A stretch of DNA of 58,127 nt from Nocardioides sp. AX2bis (GTDB taxonomy: Bacteria; Actinomycetota; Actinomycetes; Propionibacteriales; Nocardioidaceae): the NCBI RefSeq assembly GCF_902506435.1, contig NZ_LR733215.1, positions 456,026-514,152 on the forward strand, in the 5' to 3' direction. How positions within the stretch are numbered: position 1 is the stretch's first letter; each line of letters starts with the position of its first letter. This document shows, in pieces, positions 52,258 through 58,127 of the stretch. Both the position numbers and the translations under genes were made by a program. Below the pieces are notes generated by a model. The model saw only the letters and a list, made by a program, of their open reading frames with translations, made no database searches and was not told where the DNA came from.

Positions 52258-54003
52258 GTGGTGACCCGTGGCCGAGTTTCCCTTGCGATCGTCCTGCTCG
52301 TGGTGGCGGCCGTCGGCTGGACGGCCTGGCTGGGCTACCGCTCCTACGACGGGTTGCGTGATTCCGAGGCTGCGATCGCCGACCTGCGCGCAGCCATCGA
52401 CACCGGGGACGCGAGCGGTCAGCGCAGTGCGGTGGACGACTTGCAAGGTGCGGCAGCCGCCGTCGAGGGTGCGACCGGCGGGTGGTGGTGGGGCGCCCTG
52501 ACGCACATGCCGGTCGTCGGTGACGACTTCACTGCCGTTCGGGTCCTCGGCTCCGTCCTGGACCGTGTCTCCACGGACGGGGTCGACCCACTCCTGGCCA
52601 TCAGTGGTCGGCTCGATCAGATCACAGGGGATGGTCGGATCGACCTGGATGTGGTGCGGAGTCTTGACCAGCCGCTCACGGAGGCCGCCGACGCATTCCG
52701 CGTCTCCGCCGCCGAGACAGCCGAAGTGGACACCGACGGACTGCTCGGAGGTCTGCAAGGTCGTTATGTCGACTTTGAGGCCCGGGTGGACGAGGTCGCG
52801 GGCAGCCTGGAAGCCGGCGCCACAGCGGTCAAGCTGCTGCCGGCGATGACGGGCGGTGCGGGCGAGCGCAACTACCTTCTGATCTTCCAGAACAATGCAG
52901 AGATCCGTGCAACGGGAGGACTGCCCGGTTCCTGGGCGCGACTGAGCGCGACTGGCGGCGCGTTGAGCCTGCGCGAACAGGGCGCTTGGGCCGACTTCCC
53001 CACCCTGCAGGAGCCCGTCCTGGAGCTGAGCGACGCAGAGCAGACGGCGTTGCAGGGTGGATACGGCCTGACCTTCCAGAGTGCGGGCTACTCGCGTGAC
53101 TTCCCGCGGGCTGCCGAGATCTGGAACGCGTTCTGGGAGATCAAGTACCCCGACACTGACCTGGACGGCGTGATTGCGATCGACCCCGTGGCGTTGTCGT
53201 ACCTGGTGGAGGGGACCGGGCCGGTTCAGGTCGGATCGGCCACATTGACGTCGGACACGCTCGTCCGACAGGTCCTCAGCGAGCCGTACCTCCGACTCAG
53301 CGATCCTGCAGCGCAGGACGCGTTCTTCCAAGCGACGGCACGCTCGGTGTTCGCCGCGATCACCGCCGACCTCGCCTCGCCTACTGAATTCGTGAGCGGC
53401 CTGGCGCGTGCGGTCGAGGAGGAGCGATTCCTTGTCGCACCGTTCGTGGACTCAGAGGCAGCTGAGCTGGCGGGCACCCGGATCGCCGGTGAGCTGCCCT
53501 CGCCGGACGACGACTCGCCGCACGTGGGTGTGGGCCTGAACGACGCCACCGCATCAAAGATGTCCTACTACCTGAGGTACGACGCGGATGTCGTCGCCGT
53601 GTCCTGCGGCGGGGACCGCCAGCAGCTGGCCGGGTCCATGTCGCTGCGGCAGAACATCAGTCCGGCCGCGGCCGTCCGTCTGCCCTCCTACGTGACCGGC
53701 AGCGGTGCGTACGGCACCGAGCCTGGCTCGCAGCTTCTGTCGGTCCAGGTCTACGGGCCCGCCGGGGGTTCCTTCGGGCCGGTCCAGGTGGACGGCGTTC
53801 CTGTGGAGGGACTGACCACAGCGCGGCTGGACAACGGGCAACCGGTCATCCGGCTGCCGATCCTGGTCGACTCACGAGACGACGTCGAGGTGACGTGGTC
53901 GATGGAATCGGGGGAGGGACAGGTCGGTGACCCCGTGCTGAGCATGACGCCCAGTGTCGTCCCCGGCGAGCGCGGAGGGACCAGCGCCAGCGCCTGTGAG
54001 TGA
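52258..54003 (+). CDS. DUF4012 family membrane-anchored protein
   Basis: A 581-residue protein with an N-terminal anchor (RVSLAIVLLVVAAVGWTAWL) and a long extracytoplasmic part. The DUF4012 block is clear: ERNYLLIFQNNAEIRATGGL-PGSW and VIAIDPVALSYLVEGTGPVQ. The family is found in many actinobacterial polysaccharide loci; its activity is not established. GTG 52258 has AGGAGG at good spacing; a second GTG follows directly. TAGGTT (52219-52224) is a likely -10. It is convergent with manA, six bases apart. Confidence 0.87.
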   Translation: MVTRGRVSLAIVLLVVAAVGWTAWLGYRSYDGLRDSEAAIADLRAAIDTGDASGQRSAVDDLQGAAAAVEGATGGWWWGALTHMPVVGDDFTAVRVLGSVLDRVSTDGVDPLLAISGRLDQITGDGRIDLDVVRSLDQPLTEAADAFRVSAAETAEVDTDGLLGGLQGRYVDFEARVDEVAGSLEAGATAVKLLPAMTGGAGERNYLLIFQNNAEIRATGGLPGSWARLSATGGALSLREQGAWADFPTLQEPVLELSDAEQTALQGGYGLTFQSAGYSRDFPRAAEIWNAFWEIKYPDTDLDGVIAIDPVALSYLVEGTGPVQVGSATLTSDTLVRQVLSEPYLRLSDPAAQDAFFQATARSVFAAITADLASPTEFVSGLARAVEEERFLVAPFVDSEAAELAGTRIAGELPSPDDDSPHVGVGLNDATASKMSYYLRYDADVVAVSCGGDRQQLAGSMSLRQNISPAAAVRLPSYVTGSGAYGTEPGSQLLSVQVYGPAGGSFGPVQVDGVPVEGLTTARLDNGQPVIRLPILVDSRDDVEVTWSMESGEGQVGDPVLSMTPSVVPGERGGTSASACE

Positions 54004-54009
54004 TCGGGG

Positions 54010-55239
54010 TCAGCCGGGGACGTAGCCGCAGGCGGCGCGGCCGGCCACCTCGAACGATCCGTGGTCGGCCGGGACGAAGACACACTGGCCGCGGGTGAGG
54101 CGGAGGGTCCCGGACCGGGACCCGATTTCGCAAACGTCGTCGAGGGCCAGGACGATGTGTGGGCCGTCGCCGGCCGAGCGGATGGCGCCCCCGACGTCGA
54201 GCGCAAAGTCCTCTACAGGTGGCGTGAATTCCTTCAGGTCCTTCCCGTCATGCGCCGCCCACCGAGGCGCCGGGATCGGGGTGAAGTCCGTGACGTCCAG
54301 GAGCTCGTCCACGTCGCGGTGCTTGGGGGTCAGGCCCGCCCTCAGCACGTTGTCGCTGGCCGCCATGATCTCCACTCCGAAGCCGGAGGCATAGGCGTGC
54401 ACGACACCGGCCCCGACGAACATGGCCTCACCGGGGGCGAGGACGACATGGTTGAGCAGCAGCGTCACAAGCACCCCGGGGTCGTCCGGGTAGTGCTCGA
54501 CCAGCGAGGGGAGCAGCTCGAAGACCCGGATCGCCTCCCGCCGGACGACGGCCTCCTCGGAGTCCCGCTGACTGCGCGAGGATCCGAGGGATCGCTCCTG
54601 CTGGTGCCCTCGGGCTGCGGCGGCCTCCGCGGCCGCGACGAGCCCTGAGAGGACGTCGCGGACGACGTCCGGACTGGTCGTCATCATCTCGGTGACGAGC
54701 GCGCGGAGCGTCTGGCTCGGGAAGTTCGTCTCGAGCCGGCCGGCTGCGTCCTTCGCCCAGTCATGGTCGAGGAGGGCCAGCAGGGCGCTGGACCGGCCGA
54801 CGTCACGGAACCCGGCCATCCCTTCGAACCTGGTCAGGGCGTAGATGAGCTCGGGCTTGTGCCACGGGTCCCGGTAGCTGCGCTCCGGTGCGTCGGCAGG
54901 GGTCCCCGACCGCTCCTCACGTCCGAACCCGAGCCGCGCTCTCTCTGCGGACGGGTGGACCTGGAGCGACAGCGGTTCGTTGACAGCGAGGATCTTCATC
55001 AGGAACGGCAGACGGGCCCCGTGGTCCGAGCACACCCGACTGCCGAGGAGGGCGACCGGGTCGGCAGCGATGGCCTCGTCGAGGCGGCGCCCGTCGGGCA
55101 GCAGCGACGGGTCACCGGCATGTGCCCCGATCCAGAGCTCGGCCTCGGGCCCGCCGCTCGGGTCACGTCCCAGGAACTTCGCGAGTCGACGATCAGAGCC
55201 CCAGGCGTAGTCGCGGACGGGGTTGGTCAGCAGGTACAC
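54010..55239 (-). CDS. manA: mannose-6-phosphate isomerase, type I
   Basis: A 409-residue zinc enzyme interconverting fructose-6-phosphate and mannose-6-phosphate, the entry to GDP-mannose and GDP-fucose. It opens YLLTNPVRDYAWGSDRRLAK; zinc ligands are in LSLQVHPSAERA (Gln, His), HKPELIYALTRFEG (Glu) and VGAGVVHAYASGFGVEIMA (His). The C-terminal cupin ends the protein. GTG 55239 is preferred because GAAGG lies eight bases upstream; GTG 55248 is also possible. ManB and ManC, which are needed to reach GDP-mannose, are not in the window. Confidence 0.94.
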   Translation of the reverse strand: MYLLTNPVRDYAWGSDRRLAKFLGRDPSGGPEAELWIGAHAGDPSLLPDGRRLDEAIAADPVALLGSRVCSDHGARLPFLMKILAVNEPLSLQVHPSAERARLGFGREERSGTPADAPERSYRDPWHKPELIYALTRFEGMAGFRDVGRSSALLALLDHDWAKDAAGRLETNFPSQTLRALVTEMMTTSPDVVRDVLSGLVAAAEAAAARGHQQERSLGSSRSQRDSEEAVVRREAIRVFELLPSLVEHYPDDPGVLVTLLLNHVVLAPGEAMFVGAGVVHAYASGFGVEIMAASDNVLRAGLTPKHRDVDELLDVTDFTPIPAPRWAAHDGKDLKEFTPPVEDFALDVGGAIRSAGDGPHIVLALDDVCEIGSRSGTLRLTRGQCVFVPADHGSFEVAGRAACGYVPG

Positions 55240-55282
55240 CGGGGACACCTTCGTCGGGGTGGGCGTCAGGACACGGTGCAGG

Positions 55283-56287
55283 TTATTCGCCGGCGGTCGG
55301 TGTCGACCGCCGTGCTTCGGATCGGCCCGGATCCTCGAGATCAGCGATCGTCGGGGCTCCCATGAACGGCAGGCCCTGCTCCTTGCGAAGCAGGCCCCAG
55401 ACGACCGGGACCAGGACGACCATGGCCAGGCCGATGCCGGCGACCAGCAGGGGCGAGGTCTCCTCGCGGCCCAGGGGCGCCCAGCCGGCCTTGTCGAGCA
55501 GTGCGACGCCTGACATGGTCAGCACCACGACGATCCCACGACGGATCAGCGACTGCGGGACGCGGGGGGCGATCTTGGCGCCGATGATGGTCCCGGGGAC
55601 CGAGCCTAGGATCAGCGGGATGGTCAGGCCCCAGTCCAGGCCGTGGATGGCGATGTTAGAGATGGCCGCGGCCAGCACGAGCGGCACGGCCTGGACCAGG
55701 TCGGTGCCGACCAGCTTCACCGCGGACAGGCCGGGGTAGAGCATCAGCAGGGCGACCATGATGACCGAGCCCGAGCCGACGCTGGTGATGCCGACGAGGA
55801 GGCCGCCGAGCATGCCCACGAGCAGCGTGGGGATCGGCCGGATCTTTGGGTTGGGGTCGCCGCCGTCGTAACCGGCGCGGACCCGACGCAGGTTGATGTA
55901 GAGGCGGATGGCGTAGGTGCTCGCCGCCAGCAGCAGCGCGAACCCGATGGCCAGCTGCAAAGTGGTGTCGAGGTTTTCGGCGTCGGTGAACCGGCTGACG
56001 AGGTAGGGGCCGAGCAGCGCGGTGGGCACCGAGCCCAGCACCAGCCACTTGGCGAGCTTGAGGTTGGGCGAGCCCTCCCGGGAGTGCACGATCGCGCCGC
56101 CGGTCTTGTAGACCGCCGCGGCCGTGAGGTCGGCGGTGACCACGGCGGCGGTCTCGCCGACGCCGAGGAAGATCAGCGCCGGGGTCATCAGGGCCCCGCC
56201 GCCCATCCCGGTCAGCCCGACCACGATGCCGACGATGAAGCCCGCCGCCGCGATCGAGAAGAAGGCGGCGGTGATCAGGTCCTCCAT
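55283..56287 (-). CDS. TSUP (TauE/SafE) family transporter
   Basis: A 334-residue membrane protein with eight or nine helices and the duplicated TSUP motif: FIVGIVVGLTGMGGGALMTP in the first half and LLVGITSVGSGSVIMVALLM in the second. The family moves sulfite, sulfate, sulfonates or other organic anions. ATG 56287 has AGAGGA upstream; the longer frame is a Pro/Ser-rich shadow. It lies 13 bases after the APS-kinase fusion gene on the same strand, so it is likely in that operon, which supports a role with sulfate or sulfite. Confidence 0.88.
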   Translation of the reverse strand: MEDLITAAFFSIAAAGFIVGIVVGLTGMGGGALMTPALIFLGVGETAAVVTADLTAAAVYKTGGAIVHSREGSPNLKLAKWLVLGSVPTALLGPYLVSRFTDAENLDTTLQLAIGFALLLAASTYAIRLYINLRRVRAGYDGGDPNPKIRPIPTLLVGMLGGLLVGITSVGSGSVIMVALLMLYPGLSAVKLVGTDLVQAVPLVLAAAISNIAIHGLDWGLTIPLILGSVPGTIIGAKIAPRVPQSLIRRGIVVVLTMSGVALLDKAGWAPLGREETSPLLVAGIGLAMVVLVPVVWGLLRKEQGLPFMGAPTIADLEDPGRSEARRSTPTAGE

Positions 56288-56300
56288 GAGGGGTCCTCTC

Positions 56301-58127
56301 TCAGACCAGGCGCTCGACGGCGGCGGTGAGCAGCTCGTCGAGGTGGGCGGATGCGGCGGCGATGGCCTCGGGGCCACGTCGGTAGGGGTCCTGCACGTCC
56401 AGCGCCGGGTCGGCGTTGCCCCGGTGGCGACCGACCTGCTCGAGCAGGTCGCGCCCGCGCACGTCCTCGGGGAGGCGCCGGGCGGCCTCGACGAACTGGC
56501 CGAGGGTGTAGATCTTGCGGAACGCCGCCGGGTTGTCCTCGAGCAGCATCGTGCGGTGGTCGGCCTCGGCGGTCAGGACGAGGTCCGCGCTAGCGACCAG
56601 GTCGCGGCTGACGGGGCGGCTGGTGAACCCCGCCGGGTCCGCGGCGTGGGCGGTCAGCTCGGCGGCCATCTCGGGGTCCATCGGGTGCTGGTCGAAGCCG
56701 TGGGTGCCGGCGCTGGAGAAGCGGACGGGGGCGTTTTCGCCGAGAAGCTGGCGGGCGCGCATCTCCATGTAGGGGGAGCGGCAGATGTTGGCGGTGCAGA
56801 CGAAAAGGACGTTGAGGGGTTCCTCGACCACCGGGTCTTGGTCTCGTGACGCTCGCTGCGCTCGCTCCTCGACCACCGGGGTGCCGGCGCGCTCCTCGAC
56901 CACCGCGGTGCCGGCGCGCTCCTCGACCACCGTGGGGGCCGTCGCTTCCAACGCCTGGGGGATGAGGCCGGCGTCGTCGAGGGCGTCGAGGACGTCGTCG
57001 AGGGCGTCCTCGATGGTGCGGCCGGTGGTGTCGACGCGGACGTCGGCGTCCTCGGGCTCCTCGTAAGGCGAGGAGATGCCGGTGAACTCGGGGATCTCGC
57101 CGCGCCGGGCCTTGGCGTAGAGGCCCTTGCGATCGCGACGCTCGCACTCCTCCAACGGTGTGGCGACGTGGACGAGGAAGAAGGCGCCGCGCGCCTCGTC
57201 GACCATCGCCCGGACCTGCTGGCGGGTCTCGTCGAAGGGCGCGATCGGGCTGCACACCGCGACCCCGCCGTGACGGGAGATCTCGGCGGCCACCCAGCCG
57301 ATCCGGCGGATGTTGGTCTCACGGTCGGCCTTGGAGAAGGTCAGGCCCGCCGAGAGGTGGCGGCGCACGACGTCGCCGTCGAGGCTGGTGACGCTCCGCT
57401 GGCCCGACTCCAGGAGCCGGTCCATCAGGGCCCGGGCGAGGGTGGACTTGCCGCTGCCGGACAGACCGGTGAAGAACAGTACGAGGCCCTGCTGGTCAGG
57501 AGCGGGCTGGTCCTGCTCGACGATCGCGGCGACGCGCTCGTCGAGCTCACCCGCGGCGCGCAGGCCATGCACCGCGTCGTCGCCCGCGTAGGTGGAGGTG
57601 ACCTGGACGCCGAGGCGGTGGTCGGTCTCGGCGTCGCCGTGGGAGGGCAGCGGCACCGCGACGACCACCGCGTCGAGTCCCTCGGCCGCGGCCAGGGTGG
57701 CGCGGAGCAGCGCGACCGGCGACATCGGGGAGAGACCGGTGCCGCAGAGTGTCAGGAGCAGGACCGGGCCGAGCGCGGCCAGCTCCTGGACCTGCTCGAC
57801 GGTCAGCGCGTCGGAGACCGGCACGACGGTGCGCCCGGCGTGCTGGGTGCGGACCTCGGCGGGGGAGAGGTGCAGGCGGCGGAAGGGGCCGTACTCGGCC
57901 CGCGAGAGCGGCTCGATCACACGGGAGCCGGCGGGCCCGCGGGTCGCCCGGGCCAGCGGCAGGCCCTCGGGGTCGACGAGCTCGACGACCCGGGCCTCCA
58001 TCAGCGCGGCGGGCAGGTCGAGGGTCACCGGGCTGCCGGGCTCATTGAACCCTCGGAGCGGTGCCAGGGCGCCGGTGACGAGGAGCTCGAGGTCGTCGAG
58101 CTCTCGGGGCGTGGGGCAGTGCTGGGG
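56301..58127 (-). CDS. APS kinase fused to degenerate ATP-sulfurylase-like domain and LMW protein-tyrosine phosphatase (partial, 5' end off window)
   Basis: The frame is open to the window edge, so the true start lies beyond 58127; GTG 58028 is internal. Counting from that GTG: the N-terminal part, with the preceding in-frame PTPRELDDLELLVTGALAPL-RGF, resembles the PUA-like start of ATP sulfurylase. A segment like its catalytic domain (residues 80-170) has no HxGH or RNPxH motif and is probably inactive. The APS kinase domain (185-350) has FFTGLSGSGKSTLARALM, SLDGDVVRRHLSAGLTFSKA and ETNIRRIGW. After a VVEER-repeat linker comes an LMW phosphatase (about 405-575) with VLFVCTANICRSPYMEM (CX5R) and VQDPYRRG. 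It makes PAPS and may dephosphorylate a BY-kinase or its targets. TSUP follows. Confidence 0.88.
   Translation of the reverse strand, partial: PQHCPTPRELDDLELLVTGALAPLRGFNEPGSPVTLDLPAALMEARVVELVDPEGLPLARATRGPAGSRVIEPLSRAEYGPFRRLHLSPAEVRTQHAGRTVVPVSDALTVEQVQELAALGPVLLLTLCGTGLSPMSPVALLRATLAAAEGLDAVVVAVPLPSHGDAETDHRLGVQVTSTYAGDDAVHGLRAAGELDERVAAIVEQDQPAPDQQGLVLFFTGLSGSGKSTLARALMDRLLESGQRSVTSLDGDVVRRHLSAGLTFSKADRETNIRRIGWVAAEISRHGGVAVCSPIAPFDETRQQVRAMVDEARGAFFLVHVATPLEECERRDRKGLYAKARRGEIPEFTGISSPYEEPEDADVRVDTTGRTIEDALDDVLDALDDAGLIPQALEATAPTVVEERAGTAVVEERAGTPVVEERAQRASRDQDPVVEEPLNVLFVCTANICRSPYMEMRARQLLGENAPVRFSSAGTHGFDQHPMDPEMAAELTAHAADPAGFTSRPVSRDLVASADLVLTAEADHRTMLLEDNPAAFRKIYTLGQFVEAARRLPEDVRGRDLLEQVGRHRGNADPALDVQDPYRRGPEAIAAASAHLDELLTAAVERLV
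56821..56934. repeat. dispersed-repeat-like element inside the linker
   Basis: Four copies of (t/c)tcctcgaccaccg (starting near 56821, 56865, 56893 and 56920) encode VVEE repeats in the linker between APS kinase and phosphatase. One copy adjoins gacgctcgctgcgctcgctc, so that 56840-56878 resembles an intergenic element I recall as common in Nocardioides-type genomes. The reading frame is kept throughout. Confidence 0.6.

Overview
This is a high-GC actinobacterial chromosome segment, most likely Nocardioides or a close relative (inference from overall composition, frequent GTG/TTG starts, Tat signals and an actinobacterial-type dispersed repeat). I see no rRNA, tRNA or CRISPR. Nearly the whole window is one large surface-polysaccharide locus interleaved with secreted or surface proteins and with sulfate-activation genes.

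Layout. (1) 1-8.2 kb: secreted-protein block with two DUF1800 proteins, one DUF1501 protein, a small secreted 'TPGYWKNH' protein and a beta-helix protein, with a decayed IS256-family transposase between them. (2) 8.2-21.5 kb: exopolysaccharide assembly block with four GT4 glycosyltransferases, a Wzy-like polymerase, a flippase, a PAPS sulfotransferase, an acyltransferase-SGNH protein, a kinase-less Wzz and GDP-mannose dehydratase (gmd). (3) 21.7-29.9 kb: second secreted block with two GDPD-type phosphodiesterase proteins carrying IPT/TIG domains, a beta-propeller protein and a DUF1800-DUF1501 operon. (4) 30-37.1 kb: phosphotransferase-like gene, two more sulfotransferases, a second flippase, GDP-L-fucose synthase (fcl) and the only initiating sugar-phosphate transferase. 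(5) 37.2-47.9 kb: accessory region. An AT-richer GT4-flippase-GT4 cassette lies between two graveyards of broken transposases and genes, followed by a short acyltransferase, a second polymerase/ligase and a methyltransferase. (6) 47.9-58.1 kb: cysDN (ATP sulfurylase), UDP-glucose dehydrogenase, a small secreted protein, a DUF4012 protein, mannose-6-phosphate isomerase, a TSUP transporter and a multidomain APS kinase fusion that runs off the window.

How the parts may work together (inference). CysD/CysN make APS and the APS-kinase fusion makes PAPS, which three sulfotransferases could use to sulfate a glycan. ManA, Gmd and Fcl supply GDP-fucose steps and Ugd supplies UDP-glucuronate. The PGT, GT4s, three Wzx-like flippases, two Wzy-like polymerases and Wzz build and export the chain; acyltransferases decorate it. 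The simplest reading is a sulfated, fucose- and uronate-containing exopolysaccharide. The reiterated DUF1800/DUF1501 and GDPD-TIG proteins are the best candidate for an undescribed system acting at the cell surface on or with that polymer. DUF1501 is placed among alkaline-phosphatase/sulfatase-like folds, which would fit a sulfated substrate, but nothing in the sequence proves it.
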